Shown here in pieces: positions 17,134 to 25,395 of a DNA stretch of 64,000 nt (positions are counted from its first letter, which is position 1; every line of letters starts with the position of its first letter). A model generated the notes under the pieces. The model was given only the letters and a program-made list of their open reading frames with translations. It did not search any database and had not been told where the DNA came from. The DNA is taken from contig NZ_QFFJ01000001.1 in assembly GCF_003308995.1 (NCBI RefSeq), positions 3,906,001-3,970,000 on the forward strand. Reading direction: 5' to 3'. The translations under genes were made by a program, and so were the position numbers. The DNA is from Chitinophaga flava. GTDB taxonomy: Bacteria > Bacteroidota > Bacteroidia > Chitinophagales > Chitinophagaceae.

Positions 17134-17514
17134 TTACAGGTCTTCTTCTCTCTCCAGCATCAATATGGCTCCCTGAGGTACAATAAAATAGGTTTCATCT
17201 CCATAAACCACCTCTGTAGAACCGCTGAGCAGAAAGATGGCCAGATCGCCTTCTTTTGCCTGCAACGGAATGTATTTCACTTTGTCTTCTTCCGGTTTCC
17301 ATGCATCCTCTTCCTCAATGGGAACAGGGATGGCATAACCTGGTCCGGTTTTGATTACATATCCGCGCTGTACCTTTTCTTTGGACTGTACGCCAGGAGG
17401 GAGGTACAATCCGCTTTTGGTCCGATCATGTGGCGTAGTTGGCTTAATCAGCACACGGTCGCCGACAACGATCAGTTTTTTCAATTTGTTATCCGGTGTA
17501 ATATGTATAGCCAT
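17134..17514 (-). CDS. GroES-like co-chaperone paralogue
   Basis: A 126-residue protein with the GroES fold signature: GDRVLIKP (residues about 18-25), the mobile-loop-like region THDRTKSGLYLPPG (27-40) and the C-terminal GDLAIFLLSGSTEVVYGDETYFIV. Ordinary GroES is about 95 residues. This one has an N-terminal extension (MAIHITPDNKLKKLIVV) and an acidic insert (PIEEEDAWKPEEDK). No groEL is adjacent. It probably does not replace the housekeeping co-chaperonin; it may be a specialised cap or an oligomeric scaffold. Confidence 0.82.
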   Translation of the reverse strand: MAIHITPDNKLKKLIVVGDRVLIKPTTPHDRTKSGLYLPPGVQSKEKVQRGYVIKTGPGYAIPVPIEEEDAWKPEEDKVKYIPLQAKEGDLAIFLLSGSTEVVYGDETYFIVPQGAILMLEREEDL

Positions 17515-17570
17515 GTTTTAATCGGATCAAAAATGATGCAGGTCTGTTTTTAGTGACATAACGACAGTAC

Positions 17571-18410
17571 CTACAATGCGCTGAGGGCGAAAGATTCACC
17601 TGCGCGGATACCTTTGTCGGTAGACTGCAACACACAGCATTCAATGGCCGGATCGTGCTCAAAGAAGAGTACATACTGTTTGTCCAGCGCTTCCTGCAGG
17701 AATTGTTTCTTTTCGTTAAGTGTGGTCAGCGGAAACATATCATAGGCCATCACATAAGGAATGGGGATATGCGCCGCAGAAGGCAGGAGGTCGGCCATGT
17801 ACACAATAGTCTGGTCCTTGTAACGGATCTGTGGCAACATCATGGAGTCTGTATGCCCATTGACAAAACGGATATTGAAATTGTCAGTAAAGGCAACACC
17901 TTCCTGATGTGATACAAATTTCAGTTGCCCGCTTTCCTGGATAGGCAGAATATTTTCTTTCAGGAAAGAAGCTTTTTCACGATCGTTGGGTACAGTGGCC
18001 CATTTCCAGTGGTCTTCATTGCTCCAGAAGGTCGCATTTTTGAAGGCTGGTACCAGTTTGTCCCCTTCTCTCGCAATGCTGCCTCCGCAATGGTCAAAAT
18101 GCAGGTGTGTTAAAAACACATCGGTGATATCATCCCGGTGGAAGCCGTGTGCGGCCAAGGATTTGTCGAGTGTGGCATCACCATGCAGGTAGTAGTGGCT
18201 GAAGAATTTAGGGTCCTGTTTGTCGCCGATGCCGTTGTCTACCAGGATCAGCCGGTTGCCGTCTTCTATGAGCAGACAACGCATGGCCCAGGAGCAGAGA
18301 TTGTTTTCATCTGCCGGATTGAGTTTATTCCACATGGTTTTAGGCACTACGCCAAACATAGCACCGCCGTCCAGTTTAAAGAAACCTGTTTCAATGGTAT
18401 ATAACTTCAT
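17571..18410 (-). CDS. MBL-fold metallo-hydrolase (lactonase-like)
   Basis: A 279-residue metallo-β-lactamase-fold hydrolase. The metal motif THLHFDHCGG is near residue 112-121, with later ligands in NGHTDSMM (His), YMADLLP (Asp) and FFEHDP (His). The overall form, starting LYTIETGFFKLDGG, matches the AHL-lactonase/quorum-quenching-like branch, which also holds many enzymes of other or unknown substrate. It has no signal peptide and so is cytoplasmic. It stands between the UMF1-type transporter and the GroES-like gene on the same strand, with gaps of about 50 bases. Confidence 0.85.
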   Translation of the reverse strand: MKLYTIETGFFKLDGGAMFGVVPKTMWNKLNPADENNLCSWAMRCLLIEDGNRLILVDNGIGDKQDPKFFSHYYLHGDATLDKSLAAHGFHRDDITDVFLTHLHFDHCGGSIAREGDKLVPAFKNATFWSNEDHWKWATVPNDREKASFLKENILPIQESGQLKFVSHQEGVAFTDNFNIRFVNGHTDSMMLPQIRYKDQTIVYMADLLPSAAHIPIPYVMAYDMFPLTTLNEKKQFLQEALDKQYVLFFEHDPAIECCVLQSTDKGIRAGESFALSAL

Positions 18411-18429
18411 ATCATTGGATATTTTGACA

Positions 18430-18448
18430 GGGATAACGATGTTATCCC
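18430..18448 (-). terminator. Hairpin after the UMF1-type transporter gene
   Basis: GGGATAAC (18430-18437) and GTTATCCC (18441-18448) pair perfectly around GAT, 11 bases past the transporter stop. There is no clear U-run on the minus strand, so termination may be weak. Confidence 0.4.
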
Positions 18449-18459
18449 TTGCTGAAAGA

Positions 18460-19767
18460 TCAAATTACTGCCTCTTCTTTTCTCCGGGGCTGTGGTGTGG
18501 GTGTCTGTTGTTGCTTCAGTAAGGCAGAGATGATCCATACCAGGCCAATCACGAAAAATACCACCAGTGCGAGCACAGAGTTGCGCATATCGTTGGTGAG
18601 ATCATCAATATAGGCAAAAGAAAACATACCGATCACGATAGACAGCTTTTCAGTCACATCATAATAACTGAAGAAGCTGGCGGTATCTTTTGTTTCAGGC
18701 ATCAGTTTGGCGTACGTAGAACGGCTCAGTGACTGTATGCCGCCCATTACCAGTCCTACTGCCGTGGCCAGGAGATAAAAATGCATGGCGGTTTGCATTT
18801 TGTAACCGGCGATACAGATGCCTATCCACAGTAATACAACGCCTATCAATACACGAAGGTTGCCGAAAATACCAGAAAGGCGGGCCATGCCCCATGCGCC
18901 GGCAATGGCTACCACCTGAATGATCACTACGGTGGCTATCAGCTTGTCGGAAGGGAGGTGTAATACTTTACTGCCGAAAATAGTAGCGGCCATCATAACG
19001 GTCTGCACGCCCATACTGTAGAAGAAAAAGCCACGGAGAAAACGTTTGAGTACAGGCATGGTTTTTACCTGTGCGTACACTTTCCGTAATTCGGTAAATC
19101 CTTCCATAATGGCACTGCCGGTGTGTTTGCTGATGGTGCCTTTGGTATCGGGGAGGGTGGCAAAGGTGATCTGGGCAAATCCCAGCCACCATACGCCTAC
19201 CAGCAGGAAAGTGATCTGTACCAGTTTATCGTCTCCCAGCCCGAAAGGTTTTTTAAGGATCAGCGCAAACCCTATCAGCTGTAATATCACGCTGCCGATA
19301 TATCCCATGCTGAAGCCGCGGGCACTGATACGGTCGCGGTCTTCGGGGGCTGCTATCTCGGGGAGGTAGGAGTTGTAAAACACCAGACCGCCGCAATAGC
19401 CCATGGTAGCGAGCATAAAGGCCAGCACGCCCAGCCACAGGGAGCTTTTGTCAAAAAAGAAAAGGGCTGCGCAGGATATCGAACCCATGATGGTAAAGAA
19501 TTTCAGGAAGCTCTTTTTGTTACCCCTGGTGTCGGAGATAGACGACAGGATAGGGGAAGCGATTGCTACCAGCAGGAAAGCTGCCGCCATGGTATAGTTG
19601 TACAACGCTGAGTTGACAAAGCGCATACCCAGGAAGTTCACATGTTCATCTGTGACTGCCAGGAAGTAAATAGGGAAGAAAGTAGTGGTGATAACAAGAT
19701 TGTATACGGAGTTGGCCCAGTCATACATGGCCCAGCCATTGATTACCTTTTTGCCGGCAGTATTCAT
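18460..19767 (-). CDS. MFS transporter, UMF1/Atg22-like family
   Basis: A 435-residue transporter with about 12 membrane segments. It opens with INGWAMYDWANSVYNLVI, the hallmark of the UMF1 (Atg22-like) branch of the major facilitator superfamily. Further family marks are ISDTRGNKKSFLKFF after the second helix, and the GGIQSLSRSTYAKLMPE segment. Fungal Atg22 exports amino acids from the vacuole; the substrate of bacterial members is unknown. It is monocistronic or the first gene of a run with the MBL hydrolase. Confidence 0.9.
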   Translation of the reverse strand: MNTAGKKVINGWAMYDWANSVYNLVITTTFFPIYFLAVTDEHVNFLGMRFVNSALYNYTMAAAFLLVAIASPILSSISDTRGNKKSFLKFFTIMGSISCAALFFFDKSSLWLGVLAFMLATMGYCGGLVFYNSYLPEIAAPEDRDRISARGFSMGYIGSVILQLIGFALILKKPFGLGDDKLVQITFLLVGVWWLGFAQITFATLPDTKGTISKHTGSAIMEGFTELRKVYAQVKTMPVLKRFLRGFFFYSMGVQTVMMAATIFGSKVLHLPSDKLIATVVIIQVVAIAGAWGMARLSGIFGNLRVLIGVVLLWIGICIAGYKMQTAMHFYLLATAVGLVMGGIQSLSRSTYAKLMPETKDTASFFSYYDVTEKLSIVIGMFSFAYIDDLTNDMRNSVLALVVFFVIGLVWIISALLKQQQTPTPQPRRKEEAVI

Positions 19768-19824
19768 AAATAGTGATAACTGTTAGTTCGACAACGAAGA
19801 TAACAAAATAGCGATACGAGATAA

Positions 19825-20445
19825 TTATTGTTTGTAGTCGGTGATATGGATGTAGTGTCTGCACATAAAATACTCCTGTTCGTCGTTGGAGCTGACAATG
19901 ATAAGGCGGTTGCCGCCATATTGATTGATCAGCTGCTGGTACAGGGCTACACCGGCGGCGTCGAGGTTGGTGCAGGGTTCGTCGAGCAGTAGTACGGGCA
20001 CATCGCTGAGAATGGCGAGGGCCAGTTTGATACGTTGTTTCATCCCCGAGGAGAAGTTGCGGAGCTGTTTTCCGGCGGCCTTTTCCAGTCCTACCAGTTG
20101 CATGGCCATGACAGGCGTGATGCCCGGGAGGAATTGTTTGAACTGAAGATGGAATTCGATGATTTCCGTGAGGGTGAATTCTTCGATGAGTTCAAGGTAG
20201 GGGGCAGCAATAGCACAGTACCGGAAAAACGCATCGTGAGCGATGGGCTTTTCCGGTGTGCTGTATTGTATGGTGCCTTCGTTGTGTTGAATGGCGCCGC
20301 TGATAACCTGTAGTAAAGTGGATTTTCCTGAACCATTGGGTCCCAGAATCGCGTAGCGTTCACCTGCCTGGAAGGAGAGGGTTACACCACGAAATATCCA
20401 GTCGTAGTTAAACCGTTTTCCGGTCTGTTCAAGAGATATCATCAT
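19825..20445 (-). CDS. ABC transporter ATP-binding protein
   Basis: A 206-residue ABC ATPase. Walker A is GPNGSGKSTLL (residues about 35-45), the signature is FSSGMKQRIKLALA, and Walker B is VLLLDEPCTNLD. A degenerate H-loop ends in IIVSSNDEQEYFMC. It is shorter than most ABC ATPases and has no permease domain or gene beside it. Its start overlaps the lpxA stop by 17 bases, so it is translationally coupled to lipid A synthesis; a second ATG at 20442 is equally possible. A role in lipid or envelope export is inferred from position only. Confidence 0.88.
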   Translation of the reverse strand: MMISLEQTGKRFNYDWIFRGVTLSFQAGERYAILGPNGSGKSTLLQVISGAIQHNEGTIQYSTPEKPIAHDAFFRYCAIAAPYLELIEEFTLTEIIEFHLQFKQFLPGITPVMAMQLVGLEKAAGKQLRNFSSGMKQRIKLALAILSDVPVLLLDEPCTNLDAAGVALYQQLINQYGGNRLIIVSSNDEQEYFMCRHYIHITDYKQ

Positions 20446-21229
20446 TGGAGTGGGAAGTATAACCTCTCATAATACCACGGCCGGATTCACGGATGAAGGA
20501 GAGTATTTCGTCTCTTTCATCAGTAGCAGGGAATTCTGCTTCAATGATGCTGATGGCCTTGGATAATTTATAGCCCTTCACAAAGATCACACGGTAAATA
20601 TCCAGGATATGATTGATTTTTTCCAGGGAGAAACCTCTTCTTTTGAGACCTACGGAGTTGATACCTACATAGGAGAGTGGTTCGCGTGCTGCTTTTACAT
20701 AAGGAGGTACATCTTTTCTAACGAGGGAGCCGCCGGTAACGAAGGCGTGGTCGCCTACTTTACAGAACTGCTGGATGGCCACCATACCTGCCAGTACAAC
20801 GTGGTCGCCTACGGTAATATGGCCGGCCAGGGTGGTGTTGTTGGAAAAGATGCAGTGATTGCCCACTTCGCAGTCGTGTGCGATGTGGCCATAGGCCATG
20901 ATCAGGCAGTTATTGCCGATCTTGGTCTTCCATTTATCGCGTGTACCGCGGTTGATGGTCACAAATTCACGGATAGTGGTATTGTCACCGATTTCCACAG
21001 TAGTTTCTTCACCCGCATATTTTAAATCCTGAGGGATAGCAGAAATAACGGCTCCCGGGAATATGCGGCAGTTTTTACCGATGCGGGCTCCTTCCATGAT
21101 GGTCACGTTGGAGCCTATCCAGGTGCCGTCACCGATTTCTACATTTTTGTGGATGACGGTAAACGGATCAATTTTAACATTAGGCGCCACTTTAGCGTCC
21201 GGATGTATGTATGTAAGCGGGTGGATCAT
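20429..21229 (-). CDS. lpxA: UDP-N-acetylglucosamine acyltransferase LpxA
   Basis: A 266-residue cytoplasmic enzyme for the first step of lipid A synthesis, 3-O-acylation of UDP-GlcNAc. It begins with hexapeptide-repeat left-handed β-helix (IHPLTYIHPDAKVAPNVKI…) and has the catalytic-region AYGHIAHDCEVGNHCI. The family motif NSVGLKRRGFS and a C-terminal helical domain follow. Length and spacing are normal. It starts five bases after lpxC/fabZ and overlaps the ABC ATPase, making a lpxD–lpxC/fabZ–lpxA–ABC run. Confidence 0.97.
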   Translation of the reverse strand: MIHPLTYIHPDAKVAPNVKIDPFTVIHKNVEIGDGTWIGSNVTIMEGARIGKNCRIFPGAVISAIPQDLKYAGEETTVEIGDNTTIREFVTINRGTRDKWKTKIGNNCLIMAYGHIAHDCEVGNHCIFSNNTTLAGHITVGDHVVLAGMVAIQQFCKVGDHAFVTGGSLVRKDVPPYVKAAREPLSYVGINSVGLKRRGFSLEKINHILDIYRVIFVKGYKLSKAISIIEAEFPATDERDEILSFIRESGRGIMRGYTSHSNDDIS

Positions 21230-21234
21230 TGCTT

Positions 21235-22653
21235 TTATTTGCCTTCTCTTGTTTTTATAATTTGTGCTATCATGTCGGCTTCAGTAGCAACTTTATTGCC
21301 GATGAAAACCGTCCCCCGCATCTCGACAAGACCTCTTCTGATTGGGCTTAACAGCTCCATTTTGAGGATCATAGTATCTCCCGGAACAACTTTCTGTTTG
21401 AATTTGCAGTTGTCAATTTTCAGGAAGTAAGTGTCATAGTTTTCCGGGTCTGGTACGCGGTTGAGCGCCAGGATACCACCCACCTGTGCCAGTGCTTCGA
21501 GCTGTAAAACGCCGGGCATAACCGGGTTGCTCGGGAAATGGCCCTGGAAGAAGTGTTCGTTGAAGGTTACGTTTTTGATACCTACTACGCGTTCTTCGTC
21601 CAGTTCGATGATTTTATCTACCAGCAGCATGGGATAGCGATGCGGCAGCGTTCTTTCGATACGGGGCGTATCAAAGATTGGTGGCTGGTTTGGATCGTAT
21701 ACCGGTACGTCTTTGTTGTGTTTGTTCTTTTTGATATATGCTTTGATCTTACGGGCAAACTCCACGTTGGAAGCGTGACCGGGACGGTTGGCAATGATAT
21801 GCGCCTTGATAGGATAACCAATCAGGGCCAGATCGCCCACTACGTCGAGCAGTTTATGGCGTGCCGGTTCATTCGGGAAACGCAGCTCGATGTTGTTGAG
21901 GATACCTTCCCGCTGTACTGAGATCGTATCGCGGTTGAAGGCTTTGGCGAGGCGGGACATATCGTCCTCATTTACCGCGCGGTCTACCACCACGATGGCG
22001 TTGTTGATATCACCACCTTTGATCAGGTTGTTGTTCAGCAGGTACTCCAGTTCGTGCAGGAAGCAGAAGGTGCGGGAGGAGGCAATTTCAGTTTTGAACT
22101 GTTCAATGCCTTTCATCTTCGCATGCTGGGTGCCCAGTACCGGAGAGTTAAAGTCGATCAGGCAGGTAATGCGGTAGTCCAGTGCCGGGAGGGCTACCAT
22201 CTCTACTTTTTTCTGCTCGTCGTAATAAGTGATATTGGTATCTATAGTATAATAGATCTTTTTGGCGTCCTGGTCCAGTATCCCTACTCTTTCGATTTCT
22301 TCGATAAAAGGGAGGGAGCTGCCGTCCATGATAGGAATTTCCGGACCGTCCAGTTCGATCAGTATATTGTCTACACCGGTGCCTACCAGGGCCGCCAGCA
22401 GGTGCTCTACCGTGCTTACACGGGCGCCATTATGTTCCAGCGTGGTACCGCGGGCTGTGTCTACCACGTAGTCCACGTCTGCTTTCACAACGGGCTGGTT
22501 AGGAAGGTCTACTCGTTGGAATTTGATACCAAAGCCTGGTGATGCCGGCTTCAGTGTCATGTTTACACTGGCTCCTGTATGCAAACCTACGCCCGAAATG
22601 CTGATCTCGCCTTTCAGGGTATGCTGGTTCTGCAACTGTTGATTTTCAATCAT
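21235..22653 (-). CDS. lpxC/fabZ: Bifunctional UDP-3-O-acyl-GlcNAc deacetylase / 3-hydroxyacyl-ACP dehydratase (LpxC-FabZ fusion)
   Basis: A 472-residue fusion typical of Bacteroidota. Residues about 1-300 are LpxC, the zinc deacetylase that commits to lipid A, with VSTVEHLLAAL (zinc His), the C-terminal HKLLDVVGDLAL (His and Asp ligands) and the GKGTP-type loop. Residues about 320-470 are FabZ, with the catalytic GHFPSNPVMPGV (His) and LEALAQ (Glu). A single chain thus couples lipid A deacetylation to fatty-acid dehydration, two reactions that compete for 3-hydroxyacyl-ACP. Confidence 0.97.
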   Translation of the reverse strand: MIENQQLQNQHTLKGEISISGVGLHTGASVNMTLKPASPGFGIKFQRVDLPNQPVVKADVDYVVDTARGTTLEHNGARVSTVEHLLAALVGTGVDNILIELDGPEIPIMDGSSLPFIEEIERVGILDQDAKKIYYTIDTNITYYDEQKKVEMVALPALDYRITCLIDFNSPVLGTQHAKMKGIEQFKTEIASSRTFCFLHELEYLLNNNLIKGGDINNAIVVVDRAVNEDDMSRLAKAFNRDTISVQREGILNNIELRFPNEPARHKLLDVVGDLALIGYPIKAHIIANRPGHASNVEFARKIKAYIKKNKHNKDVPVYDPNQPPIFDTPRIERTLPHRYPMLLVDKIIELDEERVVGIKNVTFNEHFFQGHFPSNPVMPGVLQLEALAQVGGILALNRVPDPENYDTYFLKIDNCKFKQKVVPGDTMILKMELLSPIRRGLVEMRGTVFIGNKVATEADMIAQIIKTREGK

Positions 22654-22690
22654 ATTAACTAATGTATAACTATTTGATCTTCAGATTATT

Positions 22691-23740
22691 TTAAACCCCT
22701 GCTTTTTCCTGTAACAGTTGTTTTACCATCTCTTCTAATTCTTTCACGCGTTTTTCAAGGTCCGGCAAATTTCTAAAAATTGCCTGACTTTTCAGCGAAC
22801 TTTTATAATCATATGCTGGAGAGCCGGTCAGAGATGAGTTGGGCACAGTGATAGATTTGGAAAGTCCGCTCTGGGCGTTGATTTTGGTGCCGTCGGCAAT
22901 GTGGATATGACCTACCATGCCCACCTGGCCACCGATTACACAGTTCTGGCCTATTTTGGTGCTGCCGGAAACGCCGGTCTGTGCAGCGATCACGGTATTA
23001 GTACCGATATCCACATTGTGCGCTACCTGGATCAGGTTGTCCAGTTTCACACCCTGACGGATAATGGTAGAGCCCATAGTAGCTCTGTCGATGGTCGTGT
23101 TGGCACCAATTTCCACGTCGTCATGGATGATAACGTTACCGATCTGAGGCACTTTTTTATAGGAGCCATCGGGCTGAGGCGCAAAACCAAAGCCGTCGCC
23201 GCCGATTACGCAACCAGCGTGCAGGATCACACGGCTGCCTACAATACAATTGTCGTATACTTTTACGCCGGGGTACAGTACCGCATCATTGTTCACCACC
23301 ACATTTTCGCCCAGGTATACGCCCGGATATATTTTTACGTTGTTGCCCAGCACTACATTTTCACCCAGATAGGCAAAAGCGCCGACAAACACGTTTTCTC
23401 CCATTTTTACAGACGAAGGGATATAGGAAGGCTGTTGTATACCAGATTTGTTGCCGGTCAGGTACCGGTATTTTTCCAGCAACAGCGCAAAGCTGCTATA
23501 GGCATCCTTTACCCGGATCAGGGTGGAATGTACCGGTCTTTCGGTTACCAGGCTTTCATTCACAATCAGAATGGATGCTTTGGTAGTATATATAAACTCT
23601 TCGTACTTAGGGTTGGCAATAAAACTGAGCATCCCTTCACCTGCTTCTTCGATTTTGGCGATGTTGCTCACCTTCGCGTCCGGATTTCCCTCCAGCTTAC
23701 CATCTAACATGGTCGCTAACTGTAATGCGCTAAATTGCAT
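22691..23740 (-). CDS. lpxD: UDP-3-O-(3-hydroxyacyl)glucosamine N-acyltransferase LpxD
   Basis: A 349-residue left-handed β-helix acyltransferase for the third lipid A step. An N-terminal uridine-binding domain (about 1-105) is followed by hexapeptide repeats. The signature GGDGFGFAP is at about residue 195, and the catalytic histidine lies in IQVAHNVDIG. The C-terminus is a charged helix (LEKRVKELEEMVKQL). It lies 37 bases before lpxC/fabZ on the same strand and 86 bases after the HD-domain gene. Confidence 0.97.
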   Translation of the reverse strand: MQFSALQLATMLDGKLEGNPDAKVSNIAKIEEAGEGMLSFIANPKYEEFIYTTKASILIVNESLVTERPVHSTLIRVKDAYSSFALLLEKYRYLTGNKSGIQQPSYIPSSVKMGENVFVGAFAYLGENVVLGNNVKIYPGVYLGENVVVNNDAVLYPGVKVYDNCIVGSRVILHAGCVIGGDGFGFAPQPDGSYKKVPQIGNVIIHDDVEIGANTTIDRATMGSTIIRQGVKLDNLIQVAHNVDIGTNTVIAAQTGVSGSTKIGQNCVIGGQVGMVGHIHIADGTKINAQSGLSKSITVPNSSLTGSPAYDYKSSLKSQAIFRNLPDLEKRVKELEEMVKQLLQEKAGV

Positions 23741-23826
23741 AAATAATATTTGTAATGTTTTCCAGGCCTACTCCGGATTTATTAATTTATTTTTTAACAT
23801 TTTAATACTCGTAAAACGTTGTTAGC

Positions 23827-25053
23827 CTAGATTTTTGGATGACAAATGTAGAATTTTTTTACCGGTATAGCCAGTGTGTGACTAATCAATGCATTATCTA
23901 TCGAGGAAATGTCTTTTACAGTTCCGTCTTTAAACAGGATATTGATCTTCTCATCATTTACATTATATGCTCTTAAAGTGGCCACGTCCGTAAAAACAAA
24001 ATAATCCAGGTCGCTGTCTGCTATCTGCCATTTTTGTGCCACCTGTTGCCGCAACAGGTCTACCGCACTATTGTCGAATGGTTCATTACTTAGTACGACC
24101 TTAAACAATTCCCTGTTAATGAGCCAGTTACACAAAAGTGACAAGACTTTGTCAGGATGCTCCGACCAGACTTTAATCGCGCCCATGATATCATAATCGT
24201 CCAAGGCGCAGAATAATTTCAAACAATCCGGCTCTCTTTCAAAATTGTCCTTCGTAACGGTATTATACAGGAAATAGGCCAGCGCCGGCGAACAAAACAG
24301 CTGTTGACCGTCCTGAGCCAGTGCCTTTGCCCGGACGAGTATTTTGACCAGCATGTTTTCCGCGCTGAGTACCGTTTTGTGCAGATATACCTGCCAGTAC
24401 ATCAGGCGGCGGGCCACAATAAATTTTTCAATGGAATAGATACCTTTCTCCTCCACCATCAGTTCTCCCTGGTGAACAGTCAGCATCTTGATGATACGGT
24501 CATAACCAATGGTACCTTCAGCCACCCCGGTAAAGAAACTGTCACGGTTGAGATAGTCCATCCGGTCTACATCCAACTGGCTGGAAACCAGCTGATGCAG
24601 GAATTTTTTATGATAACGGCCATTAAAAATATCGAGGGTGAGTGACAAAGCTCCATCCATCTGGTTGTTCAGGTCTTCCATCAGCCATTGGGAAATGGCT
24701 TCATGAGACACGCCTTCGATAATACCATTCTCCAAAGCATGGGAATAGGGGCCATGACCCACATCGTGCAGCAGGATGGCGAGTTTGGCAGCAACTTCTT
24801 CTTCTGTAGTGATTTCCACGCCTTTGCTCTTCAGCTCCTGAAGGGCCATCGTCATGAGGTGGTAGGCGCCCAGGCTGTGATGAAAACGCGTATGCATTGC
24901 CCCGGGATATACCAGGTGTGCCAGGGCCATCTGGTGGATCCGGCGTAAACGCTGATAACAGGGATGTGAAAGGAGGTTAAAAATCAACGGGTGATCTATG
25001 GTAATAAAGCCATACACCGGATCATTAACAATTTTTCGCTTGCGTTCGGTCAT
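23827..25053 (-). CDS. HD-domain phosphohydrolase (dNTPase-like)
   Basis: A 408-residue metal-dependent phosphohydrolase. The HD motif HDVGHGPYSHALE is at about residues 94-106, preceded by RFHHSLGAYHLM (first metal His) and followed by the conserved SSQLDVDRMDYLNRDSFFTGV segment. The family includes SAMHD1-like dNTP triphosphohydrolases and related YdhJ-type proteins; the substrate here is not certain. It is commonly located upstream of lpxD in Bacteroidota. It has its own start region, divergent from porX. Confidence 0.88.
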   Translation of the reverse strand: MTERKRKIVNDPVYGFITIDHPLIFNLLSHPCYQRLRRIHQMALAHLVYPGAMHTRFHHSLGAYHLMTMALQELKSKGVEITTEEEVAAKLAILLHDVGHGPYSHALENGIIEGVSHEAISQWLMEDLNNQMDGALSLTLDIFNGRYHKKFLHQLVSSQLDVDRMDYLNRDSFFTGVAEGTIGYDRIIKMLTVHQGELMVEEKGIYSIEKFIVARRLMYWQVYLHKTVLSAENMLVKILVRAKALAQDGQQLFCSPALAYFLYNTVTKDNFEREPDCLKLFCALDDYDIMGAIKVWSEHPDKVLSLLCNWLINRELFKVVLSNEPFDNSAVDLLRQQVAQKWQIADSDLDYFVFTDVATLRAYNVNDEKINILFKDGTVKDISSIDNALISHTLAIPVKKFYICHPKI

Positions 25054-25114
25054 TGCATCAGATTATTCAATTTCAAATGCCTATGCGCACCTGAAAATTC
25101 ATAGTGACATTACA

Positions 25115-25122
25115 CAAAACTA
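25115..25122 (-). promoter_or_regulatory. Candidate -7 box of the HD-hydrolase gene
   Basis: CAAAACTA here reads TAGTTTTG on the minus strand, matching TAnnTTTG. It would give a leader of about 55 bases. No good -33 box is found at the expected distance, so support is partial. Confidence 0.4.
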
Positions 25123-25225
25123 CACTATGAATTAATTATATGTATTTTTTTTACTTATAATGACGCTTTTGCCAGGGGAAAACCCCTATTACAGTAAAAA
25201 CAATTGGTAGGTTACAGGTAGAAAA

Positions 25226-25253
25226 TTGTTATACGCGAAGGTAAGTAACTTTG
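25226..25253 (+). promoter_or_regulatory. Bacteroidota-type promoter reading into porX
   Basis: TTG at 25226-25228 and TAACTTTG at 25246-25253 are separated by 17 bases, fitting the Bacteroidota -33 / -7 consensus. Transcription would begin near 25260, leaving a leader of about 135 bases before the porX ATG. Confidence 0.7.
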
Positions 25254-25255
25254 GG

Positions 25256-25321
25256 AACCGCCCCCACTTTTTAGACTGGGATTTTATAACCGCCTCCCAT
25301 TTTTAACATATAATTACCGCC
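25256..25321 (+). repeat. Three direct ACCGCC repeats in the porX leader
   Basis: AACCGCCCCCACTTTTTAG (25256-25274) and AACCGCCTCCCATTTTTAA (25288-25306) are near-identical 19-mers 32 bases apart. A third, shorter TACCGCC ends at 25321. They overlap the expected transcription start, as an operator set or leader structure would. Confidence 0.5.
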
Positions 25322-25395
25322 TTCTATATTGCGGGGAATGATTTTTGACAGAAAATAGCGGTAATTTTCTGTTTTCTGCAACCTTAAACCGAACT

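Larger units (their letters stand above)
25054..25395. other. 342-bp divergent control region between the HD-hydrolase gene and porX
   Basis: No gene is seen. The region holds a minus-strand -7-like box for the HD gene (25115-25122), a full -33/-7 promoter reading towards porX (25226-25253) and three ACCGCC repeats just after that promoter. Confidence 0.8.

Noticed and set aside
22901..23707. A 268-residue plus-strand frame opposite lpxD.
   Set aside because: Antisense to an unmistakable lpxD; hexapeptide periodicity of lpxD explains the open frame.
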